Positions 9,482 through 17,719 of a DNA stretch of 64,000 bases are shown piece by piece. This stretch comes from Mucilaginibacter pallidiroseus. Lineage in GTDB: Bacteria; Bacteroidota; Bacteroidia; Sphingobacteriales; Sphingobacteriaceae. The position numbers were made by a program, and so were the translations under genes. Numbering within the stretch: position 1 is the stretch's first letter; every line of letters starts with the position of its first letter. The notes below the pieces were generated by a model. The model did not search any database and was not told where the DNA came from. It worked only from the letters and a program-made list of their open reading frames with translations. The stretch is taken from positions 124,001 to 188,000 of the forward strand of contig NZ_VOEJ01000004.1 in the NCBI RefSeq assembly GCF_007846085.1, in the 5' to 3' direction.

Positions 9482-9514
9482 CAAAGCAGAACAATTAACT
9501 TGGTTCTGCTTTGT
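9482..9514 (+). terminator. Terminator after lpdA
   Basis: The arms AAAGCAGAAC (9483-9492) and GTTCTGCTTT (9503-9512) form a perfect 10-bp stem followed by GTAGTTTA. It lies between lpdA and crtZ. The T tract is weak. Confidence 0.65.
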
Positions 9515-9533
9515 AGTTTACAGATATTTAAAA

Positions 9534-9977
9534 ATGCAAATTATACTAAACATCGGCATTATTTTACTTACCATAGCAGCAATGGAGCTGGCTTCATGGG
9601 CCATGCATAAATATCTTTTTCATGGGCCGCTTTGGTTTATCCATAAAACACACCACCAACAGCGCCATGGCTGGTTCGAGCTAAATGATGTTTTTAGTTT
9701 TGGGTTTGCTGCCCTTGCGCTTTGGTTAATGTGGATAGGCCGCGAAGGGCCCGACTATCGGTTTTGGATAGGCGCTGGTATCAGTACTTACGGTACTATA
9801 TACTTCATCTTTCACGACTGGTTTATACACAACCGCTTTAAAGCATTCAAGAGCAGTAACCGATATTTAAGCGCTATTCGCCGTGCGCATAAAATCCACC
9901 ACAAGTCTACCGAGAAAAATCCTTCGGAAGAATTTGGACTGTTGGTGGTAAGCAAGAAGTGGTATAAAAGATATTAG
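9534..9977 (+). CDS. crtZ: Beta-carotene hydroxylase (CrtZ type, fatty acid hydroxylase superfamily)
   Basis: A 147-residue non-haem diiron membrane enzyme that adds 3-hydroxyl groups to the beta-ionone rings of beta-carotene, giving zeaxanthin. The histidine clusters that bind the iron are present: HKYLFH (His25 and His30), HKTHH (His37-41), HDWFIH in the middle and RAHKIHH near the C-terminus. Three or four hydrophobic segments alternate with them. The rest of the carotenoid pathway lies 4-7 kb away (13.7-17.6 kb). The stop codon TAG overlaps the first base of a repeat element whose units also carry near copies of the final codons of this gene. Confidence 0.9.
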   Translation: MQIILNIGIILLTIAAMELASWAMHKYLFHGPLWFIHKTHHQQRHGWFELNDVFSFGFAALALWLMWIGREGPDYRFWIGAGISTYGTIYFIFHDWFIHNRFKAFKSSNRYLSAIRRAHKIHHKSTEKNPSEEFGLLVVSKKWYKRY

Positions 9978-10238
9978 TCTAAACTCGAATTGAAAGAATT
10001 GAGGAATTAGCAGAATGATTTTGGGCTATTGAGCCTAATTAAGAAGTGTATAAGAAATAAAGTCTGAACTCGAATTGAAAGAATTAAGGAATTAGCAGAA
10101 TGATTTTGGGCTATTGAGCGTAATTAAGAAGTGGTATAAGAAGTAAAGTCTAAACTCGAATTGAAAGAATTAAGTAATTAGCAAAATGATAGGTAAATTC
10201 TGTTCATTCCTTAAATTGAATAAAATTCGAGTTCAGAC
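9977..10238. repeat. GTCTGAAC-family inverted element with tandem 85-86 bp units (MITE-like)
   Basis: The left end GTCTAAACTCGAATT (9977) is repeated at 10062 (GTCTGAACT...) and 10148, giving two full units of 85-86 bp and a partial third. Each unit continues with AAAGAATT, a GAATTAGCAGAATGATTTT block and a near copy of the crtZ 3' end (AAGAAGTGGTATAAG). An inverted end lies at 10224-10238 (AATTCGAGTTCAGAC). No ORF is present. The element fills the convergent gap between crtZ and the MFS transporter gene. Confidence 0.85.
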
Positions 10239-10244
10239 ATACTA

Positions 10245-11555
10245 TTAAATAATGAACGCCTCTTTCTCCGCTGCCCCGCTTTTACCCGCTTTATAACCAA
10301 TTGCAGCGTAGTAAAGTATAAACAGGTAAATAGGTATCAATATCACGTAAGCTGTTTGCGCCGACATTGCATCAACCAGCATCCCGTATATTGGCGGGAA
10401 AACAGCCGCACCTGCTATACCCATTACCAGTAGTGAGGATGCAAGTTTTGTAAACCTGCCAAGTCCGGATAGCGCTAATGGCCATATGGCCGGCCACATT
10501 AGTGAGTTGGCTAATCCTAATAAAGCAATGCAGGTAATGGAAATATATGTTGGCGTTACCAAAGCAATAAGGGTTAACACTACCCCTAAAACGGCAGATA
10601 TTTGCAATGCTTTTTGCTGACTAATGTATTCTGGAATGAATGCTATGCCTGCGATATAGCCCAGCACCATACAGGTAAGAGTGCCCGATGCAAAATATTG
10701 AGCTGTTGATAGTGCAATATGGTGCGATGCGCCGTAGCTAATGATGGTATCGCCTGCTATAACTTCTGCACCAACATATACAAATAGTGCAATTACGCCT
10801 AATATAAGATGCGGAAACTGTGTTATGCTGGTTTTGCCCGAGTTAGCCATCGCCACATTTTCATCTTCGCGATCGGTATCAATTTCCGGAAGGCCCGAAA
10901 AGTATATAAGCACCGCAAGCACCAACAGTATAACTACTATGGCTATGTAAGGCTCAATCACCCTTGATGCCAATTGATTCAACTGTACAAGCTTTTCGGC
11001 TTCTGTTAGTTTGGCAAGCTTGGGTTCAAAACCGTCGATGTTATTTAAGATTACCGCGGCCAAGACAGGAGGGGCAAGCACCCCTGCAGACTTGTTACAT
11101 ATACCCATAATGCTGATACGCTTTGCAGCACTTTCTGCCGGGCCAATTATAGTTATATAAGGATTTGATGCCGATTGTACCACAGCCGAGCCGCTCCCTT
11201 GTATAAATAAACCTACCAGGAATATTGCATAGGTGCGCGTCATTGCAGCAGGTATAAATATGGCAGCGCCTATAGCCATCATCACCAAACCGGCTACCAT
11301 GCCATTTTTGAAACCAAAAAAGCCAAGCAGCCAGGCCGACGGCTTTGCCATAAGCAAACAGGCTATATAAAAAGAACTTGCAACTAAATAAGACTCGGAA
11401 CTTGTAAGCTGGCAGGCAATTTTTAAATAAGGAATGAGCACTGAGTTTAACCAGGTAACAGATCCTAATATAAAAAACAATGAACCGATGATGATAATGG
11501 GATTAATTCCGCTTCTTTTCGCCTGGACCGGCTCAAAACTTACCTGACTCTTCAT
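10245..11555 (-). CDS. Sugar MFS transporter (FucP/GluP type)
   Basis: A 436-residue protein with about 12 hydrophobic segments. It fits the fucose/glucose-galactose permease branch of the major facilitator superfamily, including the SGSAVVQSASNPYITIIGP stretch in the N-terminal half, which corresponds to the conserved NP region of FucP-like proteins. These are proton-linked sugar importers in the inner membrane. No sugar catabolic gene adjoins it, so the substrate cannot be assigned. The stop codon is followed within 7 bp by the inverted end of the repeat element. Confidence 0.88.
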   Translation of the reverse strand: MKSQVSFEPVQAKRSGINPIIIIGSLFFILGSVTWLNSVLIPYLKIACQLTSSESYLVASSFYIACLLMAKPSAWLLGFFGFKNGMVAGLVMMAIGAAIFIPAAMTRTYAIFLVGLFIQGSGSAVVQSASNPYITIIGPAESAAKRISIMGICNKSAGVLAPPVLAAVILNNIDGFEPKLAKLTEAEKLVQLNQLASRVIEPYIAIVVILLVLAVLIYFSGLPEIDTDREDENVAMANSGKTSITQFPHLILGVIALFVYVGAEVIAGDTIISYGASHHIALSTAQYFASGTLTCMVLGYIAGIAFIPEYISQQKALQISAVLGVVLTLIALVTPTYISITCIALLGLANSLMWPAIWPLALSGLGRFTKLASSLLVMGIAGAAVFPPIYGMLVDAMSAQTAYVILIPIYLFILYYAAIGYKAGKSGAAEKEAFII

Positions 11556-11814
11556 AAAATGTTATTAAAATTTATTAATAAGTACTTATATGTTTCTAAA
11601 ATAGTTAAAAAAGTTGGATTTCGGTCTGTTTGCTTATCAATTTATTAATATTTCTGCTCATTAGCTGTAAATCTTTGAATGTTTCCTAAATAAATTCGTA
11701 ATCATGGTAAAAAACAACACTTTCTTTTCGCAAAGCATGTAACATGGATTGAAAATCAGATTTGATGGAAAACCGGAGAAAATGACGAAATTTGCCACAC
11801 TAATCACTGCTTCT

Positions 11815-12834
11815 ATGCTCCAGATACAAGAAAATGTCTCGCTCAAGAATTTCAATACTTTTGGTATCGATGCCAATGCAAAATATTTTGCAGAAATAAG
11901 CCGCGAAGATGAGTTGGTCGAGCTGTTTGCTGACGAGCAGTGGAAACAAATGCCACGGCTGATATTAGGGGGCGGCAGTAATATGTTGATGGTTGCTGAT
12001 TTTGACGGGCTAGTGGTGCGCCTTAACATCCGCGGAATAGAGCATCATATTAACCATGACGAAGTGCATGTTGAAGCGGGGGCAGGCGAAGTTTGGAACG
12101 ATCTGGTCAATTACTCTGTTAACCATGGTTTCGCCGGTATGGAAAACCTTAGCCTTATACCAGGCTCGGTAGGTGCATCGCCAATCCAAAACATAGGTGC
12201 CTACGGTGTAGAGTTAAAAGATGTATTTGAAAGCTGCCGTGCGTTTGAAATTGCTACATCAACATTCCGCACATTTACCAATGCCGAATGTAAGTTTGGT
12301 TATCGCGAGAGTGTATTTAAAAGCGAACTTGCGGGTCAGTATATTATTGTGTCTGTAAAATATAAACTGTCGGCAATACCACAGCTTAATTTGAAGTATG
12401 GGGCAATAGAAGAGGAGTTGCAAAATCGCGGTATAACGCAGCCCACTATTAAAGATGTATCGCAGGTGGTATCTTATATCCGGGTATCTAAACTGCCCGA
12501 TCCATCTACAATTGGTAACGCAGGGAGCTTTTTTAAAAATCCTGTAATCCCTATTGAGCAATTTACGGCACTCCAACAAAAATACCCAACAGTTGTTAAT
12601 TACCCAACGAGCGACGGAAACATTAAGCTTGCCGCAGGCTGGCTTATTGAGCAATGCGGCTGGAAGGGAAAAACCGTAGGCCAAACCGGTACCTGGAAGA
12701 ATCAGGCACTCGTTTTAGTGAACCATGGCAACGCCACCGGTAAGGAAGTGTATACGCTTTCGTCGCAAATCATAGACAGTGTGTACACTAAATTTGGCGT
12801 TATACTACAACGTGAGGTAAATGTTATAGGTTAA
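11815..12834 (+). CDS. murB: UDP-N-acetylmuramate dehydrogenase
   Basis: 339 residues when started at MLQIQENVSLK (11815), which matches the E. coli-type MurB N-terminus. An upstream in-frame ATG at 11749 would add 22 residues unlike the family. MurB reduces UDP-GlcNAc-enolpyruvate to UDP-MurNAc with NADPH and FAD in the cytoplasm. Visible motifs are the FAD-binding LILGGGSNMLM and LSLIPGSVGASPIQNIGAYG, the tyrosine motif GYRESVFK and the catalytic serine region GNAGSFFKNP. The gene lies apart from the dcw cluster, next to the sigma factor gene. Confidence 0.95.
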   Translation: MLQIQENVSLKNFNTFGIDANAKYFAEISREDELVELFADEQWKQMPRLILGGGSNMLMVADFDGLVVRLNIRGIEHHINHDEVHVEAGAGEVWNDLVNYSVNHGFAGMENLSLIPGSVGASPIQNIGAYGVELKDVFESCRAFEIATSTFRTFTNAECKFGYRESVFKSELAGQYIIVSVKYKLSAIPQLNLKYGAIEEELQNRGITQPTIKDVSQVVSYIRVSKLPDPSTIGNAGSFFKNPVIPIEQFTALQQKYPTVVNYPTSDGNIKLAAGWLIEQCGWKGKTVGQTGTWKNQALVLVNHGNATGKEVYTLSSQIIDSVYTKFGVILQREVNVIG

Positions 12835-13095
12835 TGTCATTAACCTTGGGTTACTTTACCCACTAAACTCACCTACAGTAAGTTAAAAAATTATCAATCT
12901 TTTGTTTGATCGGCTATTACTGTTCCCTATATAATCCTTCGTTTTTGTGTTAACTTTCTCTTTTTCAATTATATAAGTAACTTTTCAACTTTTTTGCGCT
13001 TCATCGTAGTTGATTGTATGCAGTATTAGGCATTTGTACTAAAATCAAATAGTGGTACCATGTTTGAATAATACTCAATACAAAACAACAACAGA

Positions 13096-13632
13096 ATGAC
13101 AAAGATTGAGTTTAACACCCTGGTATTACGTCAAGCAAGTTCACTAAGGTCATACGCCTTACACTTTACACATGACGCAGACGATGCTAACGACCTTGTT
13201 CAGGACACGATGTTGAAAGCTATAACTTATTACAATAAGTTTAAAGAAGGTACTAACTTGAAAGGATGGTTGTATACCATAATGAAAAATACTTTCATCA
13301 ACAACTATCGCCGTTTTGTTAAGATGAGCACTTTTGTGACTAAAAGTGATGAGATATCTTCTCCAAACCTGGTATTCAGTTCGACCAAAAACCAAGGTGA
13401 AGCCAAATTTGTAATGGATGATATCAAAAGAGCTTTAGACAGGTTGCCATCTGATTACTTTGTGCCATTCACCATGTATTTTGAAGGACACAAATACCAC
13501 GAAATTGCTGATCATTTAGATATTCCAATTGGTACAGTAAAAACCCGTATCCACGTAGCACGTAAGTTGCTTAAAAAGAGCCTTAAAGCTTATGATAATG
13601 GTGTGGCAAAACCAATTTACGCCGAAAATTAA
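13096..13632 (+). CDS. ECF-type sigma-70 family RNA polymerase sigma factor
   Basis: A 178-residue two-domain sigma factor. Region 2 (about residues 10-75) includes YALHFTHDADDANDLVQDT and the GWLYTIMKNTFINNYRR DNA-melting and -10 recognition helix. Region 4 (about 115-170) contains the helix-turn-helix EIADHLDIPIGTVKTRIHVAR. Regions 1.1 and 3 are absent, as expected for ECF members. No anti-sigma gene of the FecR or zinc-finger type is adjacent, which fits the stand-alone ECF factors of Bacteroidota; the regulon cannot be inferred. A 261-bp AT-rich leader precedes it and a strong terminator follows. Confidence 0.93.
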   Translation: MTKIEFNTLVLRQASSLRSYALHFTHDADDANDLVQDTMLKAITYYNKFKEGTNLKGWLYTIMKNTFINNYRRFVKMSTFVTKSDEISSPNLVFSSTKNQGEAKFVMDDIKRALDRLPSDYFVPFTMYFEGHKYHEIADHLDIPIGTVKTRIHVARKLLKKSLKAYDNGVAKPIYAEN

Positions 13633-13660
13633 TTGCAAATAAACTCAACATATATATCAG

Positions 13661-13692
13661 GGAACCCGCTTTAACAGCGGGTTTTCTTTTTG
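13661..13692 (+). terminator. Terminator of the sigma factor gene
   Basis: AACCCGCT (13663-13670) and AGCGGGTT (13676-13683) form a perfect 8-bp stem with a 5-nt loop, followed by TTCTTTTTG. Confidence 0.9.
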
Positions 13693-13708
13693 TATAACTA
13701 CAGTTTAT

Positions 13709-13945
13709 TTAAGCTAATTTTCCGATAGCCTTAAATTTCTCAAACACGGTTTCGGTATGAGGGGCATCAGTAAGCTCGGGGGTAAGATCCTGCCCGGCCC
13801 AGTGTTCATAATGCTTACCGTTTCGCCAAAGGCGGCTTTCGGTAACATCGTAAATAGTCCCTTTATAAGCTACCCATATCTGGGGCTTATCCTGCCCGTT
13901 ACGTAAAGCCAACTGCGAGCGGGTGTACACAGGTAAGCTATCCAT
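13709..13945 (-). CDS. Cytochrome b5-like haem-binding domain protein
   Basis: A 78-residue soluble protein consisting of one cytochrome b5-like domain. The core WVAYKGTIYDVTES is the typical b5 beta-hairpin. Candidate axial haem histidines are in HYEHWAGQDLT and DAPH, so both ligands appear to be kept. There is no signal peptide or membrane anchor. Its ATG shares one base with the TAA of the lycopene cyclase gene (TAATG), implying translational coupling. Position as last gene of the carotenoid operon suggests a role in electron supply or lipid/carotenoid chemistry, but this is inference. A steroid-binding variant of the fold is an alternative. Confidence 0.8.
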   Translation of the reverse strand: MDSLPVYTRSQLALRNGQDKPQIWVAYKGTIYDVTESRLWRNGKHYEHWAGQDLTPELTDAPHTETVFEKFKAIGKLA

Positions 13946-14625
13946 TAGCTGTTGCGCTTTTTAGAGTATTCAAAAAAGCCGATGTTCATTACTAACAGGG
14001 CCATACTGTAAAAGTGATCCTCGAAAGGAATTGTACCAACCCTTGTAGCCATATTCTGCGCATTATTGTACAATACAACCGGTATCGACGTTAGCATTCC
14101 ATTAACAACATAAAAGGGGATAAGCGTAACCAAAAATGCCATATAAAACCTGCCCATCCACTTTGCCCTTAATGTAAAAGTGAGCAGTAATAGTATAATC
14201 AATAACAGGCCAAATGTAACTGCTGTATACAGCCTGTTAGAATAAATCACCAATAAGATACCAGATAAGGTAATTAAACCTATGCTCACATAGCGCGTTA
14301 ACGTGGCGCCGGGCTGCCATTTAACATAATAATTAAGGCACTCGTGTATAAATATGCATGCAAAGGGCACGGTAAGAAAAAATAAAATCTCCTCTAAGGG
14401 CAAGCCGTAAAAGCGTATGCCAATAATATATTTATCGTTGAATGACCAAACACCGTATATAGTAAACAGTACATCCCAAAACAAAAATAGCAAGCCGGTT
14501 AATGCCATGCCCGGCCAAATAAATTTCCACTTCCTGAAAAACGTTACCCGTTTGTCGAACGACAGTACCAACGGGAAAAATATCGTAGCAATATTAATAA
14601 GCAAATAGGTGTAGTTACTTTTCAC
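13945..14625 (-). CDS. Lycopene beta-cyclase (CrtYcd-type membrane cyclase)
   Basis: A 226-residue integral membrane protein with about seven hydrophobic helices, made of two lycopene-cyclase repeats as in the CrtYc/CrtYd and CarR families. The signature PLEEILFFLTVPFACIF lies in the third helix near residue 75; the second half has the weaker counterpart IPFEDHFYSMALLVMN. It cyclises lycopene ends to beta-ionone rings in the membrane. The start is the GTG at 14625, immediately after the TAA of the upstream gene (TAAGTG), and the stop overlaps the cytochrome b5 gene, so the operon is tightly coupled. Confidence 0.88.
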   Translation of the reverse strand: MKSNYTYLLINIATIFFPLVLSFDKRVTFFRKWKFIWPGMALTGLLFLFWDVLFTIYGVWSFNDKYIIGIRFYGLPLEEILFFLTVPFACIFIHECLNYYVKWQPGATLTRYVSIGLITLSGILLVIYSNRLYTAVTFGLLLIILLLLTFTLRAKWMGRFYMAFLVTLIPFYVVNGMLTSIPVVLYNNAQNMATRVGTIPFEDHFYSMALLVMNIGFFEYSKKRNS

Positions 14626-15225
14626 TTACAGGGCGGCTAAGTATTGTTTAAGCGAATGTGTTTCGGCTGTAGTGCAGCGTTTAGATTCGAGCAGGAAATT
14701 GATGATCGTTTTTACCAGTGCTTCGTCTGCCTGTGCATAATGCTTATGGCCAAGTTGCTTGATGATCTCGGCCTTATCTGCCTCCAGGTTTTTATTATAA
14801 CCTAAAAAGCCAGGCACATTATGTTCTATAGAAAAACGCATAAAGCGAATCTCGATATTATGTGGATCGCGGTGCGTGGCAGCCTTGAATGTTTTCTCGC
14901 AATCGTTTAAGTATTTTACTTTATAGTAGGGGTTCCAGGCATGTTTGGCTTTCAAAGCTTCAAGCGTAGCCATATAACCACTTGTAAGTGCCGACGGCGA
15001 CTTTACTGCTGCAAGCGAAGTGTAAAGCGAATCTGTAGTTTTTTTACTTTCAATCGCCGTAAGCAGTAATTTACGTATGATGTGCGGCTTCGGGTCGGCC
15101 AGGTCATCGTCTGCAGTGTATGCATAAGCATGGTTTGCAGCAAATGCCAGCATCAAACAAAAAAACATAGCGCCCAGGCGGAACGGGAAATTATACAGCA
15201 AACGGAAAGGCAACTTAAATAACAT
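14626..15225 (-). CDS. Exported protein of unknown function in carotenoid operon
   Basis: A 199-residue protein with a strongly hydrophobic N-terminal segment (FFCLMLAFAANHAYA, about residues 21-36) that looks like a cleavable signal. The mature part is helical and charged, with no cysteine pair or catalytic motif that I recognise. A helical, TPR-like fold is possible from the pattern but not shown. It overlaps the end of crtB by 11 nt and abuts the lycopene cyclase start, so it is co-translated with the pathway. Genes of this kind are associated with crt loci in Sphingobacteriaceae by context only; no function is assigned. Confidence 0.75.
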   Translation of the reverse strand: MLFKLPFRLLYNFPFRLGAMFFCLMLAFAANHAYAYTADDDLADPKPHIIRKLLLTAIESKKTTDSLYTSLAAVKSPSALTSGYMATLEALKAKHAWNPYYKVKYLNDCEKTFKAATHRDPHNIEIRFMRFSIEHNVPGFLGYNKNLEADKAEIIKQLGHKHYAQADEALVKTIINFLLESKRCTTAETHSLKQYLAAL

Positions 15226-16054
15226 TGAGCTTTTGATGTAACACAGCCTTAAAGTACAGGCTTAATTTGTGAGTATCAGACACGCGTATGCGCTTTTGCA
15301 TGATGGTACCGGCAGATGTTCGCATGATTTTTTTGAACAGTTGCAGGTAGTAAATGTAAGCCACATACACACCCAATCGGCTACCTTTAGGCAGCTGTTT
15401 TATGCCCCGCAAAGCGTTGTCAAAATCCTCTTTAATATCTGCCTCAATCAGTCGCTTATCAGCCTCGGAGAAATTGTTAAAATCCACCTCCGGAAAGTAA
15501 GTGCGGCCGCGTTCTTCAAAGTCAGACTTAATATCTCTTAAAAAGTTTATTTTCTGGAATGCAGAACCCAGGCTTCGGGCCGTAGGTACCAATCTATCGT
15601 AGAGGTCAGCGTCGTTTTCGCAGAATATACGTAAGCACATCAGGCCAACAACTTCGGCCGATCCATAGATGTAGGTTTTGTAGCCGTTATCGTCGTAAGC
15701 CGTTTTGTCAAGATCCATCATCATCGAAATAAGGAAAGCCTCGATAAGCTCTTTCTCTATACCATATTGATTTACCACCTGCTGAAAAGATTGCAAAACG
15801 GGGTTGATGCTTATACCGCGGTCAATAGCCTTAAATGTTTCTTCCTGAAATTCCTCAATCAGCTGGCGCTGGTCGTGTCCAAAAAAGGTATCTACAATTT
15901 CGTCGGCATAACGTACAAAACCGTAAATAGCATAAACCGGGTAGCGAAACCTTTTCTCAAAAGCCCTGATACCGGTACTGAAAGAGGTGCTGTACTTTGT
16001 GGTAATCAGCTTGCTGCACTCAAAGCACGATTCATCAAACAGGTTCATCATCAT
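15215..16054 (-). CDS. crtB: Phytoene synthase
   Basis: About 280 residues when started at the ATG triplet run 16048-16054 (MMMNLFDESCFECSK); an ATG at 16096 would add a 14-residue leader unlike the family and leave only 27 bp to crtI. CrtB condenses two geranylgeranyl diphosphates to phytoene. The two Asp-rich metal/diphosphate sites are present as DEIVD (in RYADEIVDTF) and DIKSD (in FLRDIKSDFEERGRTYFP), along with the typical YSTSFSTGIR region. It is the first gene of the minus-strand carotenoid operon and diverges from crtI. Confidence 0.94.
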   Translation of the reverse strand: MMMNLFDESCFECSKLITTKYSTSFSTGIRAFEKRFRYPVYAIYGFVRYADEIVDTFFGHDQRQLIEEFQEETFKAIDRGISINPVLQSFQQVVNQYGIEKELIEAFLISMMMDLDKTAYDDNGYKTYIYGSAEVVGLMCLRIFCENDADLYDRLVPTARSLGSAFQKINFLRDIKSDFEERGRTYFPEVDFNNFSEADKRLIEADIKEDFDNALRGIKQLPKGSRLGVYVAYIYYLQLFKKIMRTSAGTIMQKRIRVSDTHKLSLYFKAVLHQKLNVI

Positions 16055-16123
16055 CCAAATGTACAAAATGGGGCGCGTAATGTTTTTTAACAGCATAAAA
16101 CTATTTGCTTAATTTGTGGGCAG

Positions 16124-17608
16124 ATGAATAATCAAAAACATGTTATTGTTATAGGTGCCGGTTTTGCAGGCCTTGCCGCGGCTTGTATATTGGCTAAAGA
16201 AGGCTATAAGGTTACCATTTTGGAGAAAAATGACCAGCCGGGCGGACGGGCCCGGGTTTGGGAAAAAGATGGATTTAAATTTGATATGGGCCCAAGCTGG
16301 TATTGGATGCCCGACGTATTCGAAGATTTTTATGCCCTTTTTGGCAAAAAGCCATCAGATTTTTATGAATTGAAACGCCTTGATCCGGGCTATCGCATTT
16401 ATTATGGCAAAGATGATATACTTGATGTGCCTGCCAATATGCAGGGCCTAGAACAGCTTTTTGAGGATATTGAACCAAGAAGCAGTGCCGGATTGAGAAA
16501 GTTTTTAGATCAGGCGGCTTATAAATATAAGGTGGGGATGGGCGAATATGTTTTCCGCCCGTCGCACACGCTTACCGAGTTTATCGATCTTAACCTGATC
16601 ATGAAAAGCATGAGCATGCATTTGCTAACCAGCATGAGCAGCCATGTGCGCAAGTATTTTAAAAATCCTAAGCTGATAAAACTGCTGGAGTTCCCGGTTT
16701 TGTTTTTAGGTGCCACTCCGCAGGATACCCCTGCCATGTACAGCATGATGAACTATGCCGACCTTTCTTTAGGTACGTGGTATCCGATTGGAGGAATGAA
16801 CGAGATTGTAAAGGCAATGGTAAACATTGCCGAAAGCTATGGTGTAGAGATTAAGCTGAATGCCGAAGTAACGCGGATTGACGTAGAAGATAAAACGGTA
16901 TCATCAATAGAGACTAATGCAGGTAGTTATCAGGCACATTTTGTGATAAACGGCGCCGACTACGAGCATACTGACCAAAAACTTTTAGCAGAGCCCGACC
17001 GTAACTACACGGCATCTTACTGGGATAGCCGCACCATGTCGCCGTCAAGCTTGTTGTTTTACATCGGCACCAATAAAAAGGTAGAAGGCGTACAACATCA
17101 TAACCTGTTTTTTGACGAGGATTTCGAACAGCACGCTAAAGAGATATACAAACAGCCGCAATGGCCGAGCAAGCCATTATTTTACGTTTGCTGTACGTCA
17201 AAAACCGATGCAGCAGCGGCCCCGGAGGGCGGGGAGAACCTATTTTTCCTGATGCCTTTGGCACCTGGCTTAAATGATGATGAAGCTACGCGCGAAAAGT
17301 ATTTTAATGTTATGCTCGATAGGTTTGAAAGCGTAACAGGGCAAACTATAAAAGATAACATAGTGGTGAAGCGCAGCTACGCCATGAAAGATTTTGAGGC
17401 AGATTATCACTCATTTAAAGGTAATGCCTATGGGCTGGCAAACACACTTGCACAAACAGCCTATTTTAAACCGGCTATGCGTGCAAAGCATATTAAAAAT
17501 TTGCTACACACAGGCCAGCTAACCGTTCCGGGGCCAGGTGTGCCACCAGCCTTAATATCGGGGCAAATTGTGGCGAAAGAGGCTATGAAGATTTTAGGTA
17601 AATATTAG
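16124..17608 (+). CDS. crtI: Phytoene desaturase
   Basis: A 494-residue CrtI-type FAD-dependent desaturase that converts phytoene to lycopene. The N-terminal dinucleotide-binding motif is VIGAGFAGLAAACILAKEG, followed by GGRARVWEKDGFKFDMGPSW, the family signature. The C-terminal block GQLTVPGPGVPPALISGQIV is the bacterial phytoene dehydrogenase signature that closes the FAD site. It is on the opposite strand from crtB with a short shared upstream region, suggesting coordinate expression. Confidence 0.95.
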   Translation: MNNQKHVIVIGAGFAGLAAACILAKEGYKVTILEKNDQPGGRARVWEKDGFKFDMGPSWYWMPDVFEDFYALFGKKPSDFYELKRLDPGYRIYYGKDDILDVPANMQGLEQLFEDIEPRSSAGLRKFLDQAAYKYKVGMGEYVFRPSHTLTEFIDLNLIMKSMSMHLLTSMSSHVRKYFKNPKLIKLLEFPVLFLGATPQDTPAMYSMMNYADLSLGTWYPIGGMNEIVKAMVNIAESYGVEIKLNAEVTRIDVEDKTVSSIETNAGSYQAHFVINGADYEHTDQKLLAEPDRNYTASYWDSRTMSPSSLLFYIGTNKKVEGVQHHNLFFDEDFEQHAKEIYKQPQWPSKPLFYVCCTSKTDAAAAPEGGENLFFLMPLAPGLNDDEATREKYFNVMLDRFESVTGQTIKDNIVVKRSYAMKDFEADYHSFKGNAYGLANTLAQTAYFKPAMRAKHIKNLLHTGQLTVPGPGVPPALISGQIVAKEAMKILGKY

Positions 17609-17623
17609 CCTGGGGTTTTGCAA

Positions 17624-17657
17624 GCAATGAAATTGCTTCACCATCGTTCGCAATGAT
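17624..17657. repeat. CATTGCGA-family repeat, single arm
   Basis: GAAATTGCTTCACCATCGTT followed by CGCAATGAT. It is a near-perfect inverted match of the arm at 3122-3150. Confidence 0.7.
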
Positions 17658-17670
17658 ATGGGAAAAACAA

Positions 17671-17696
17671 GTAGAGCCGCATATTTGCGGCTCTAC
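17671..17696 (-). terminator. Terminator of the ilv-leu operon
   Basis: GTAGAGCCGCA and TGCGGCTCTAC form a perfect 11-bp stem with a TATT loop. On the minus strand it is followed by TTGTTTTT, so it most likely ends the ilvA transcript; it may also stop crtI. Confidence 0.85.
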
Positions 17697-17719
17697 AAAT
17701 GGATTGTGTAAGTAGTAGA

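Noticed and set aside
9977..10238. Possible CRISPR array
   Set aside because: Units of 85-86 bp are contiguous with no unique spacers, the ends are inverted, and no cas genes are near.
11749..11814. Longer N-terminus for MurB from the ATG at 11749
   Set aside because: The extra 22 residues are unlike MurB, which typically starts at MLQIQENVSLK.
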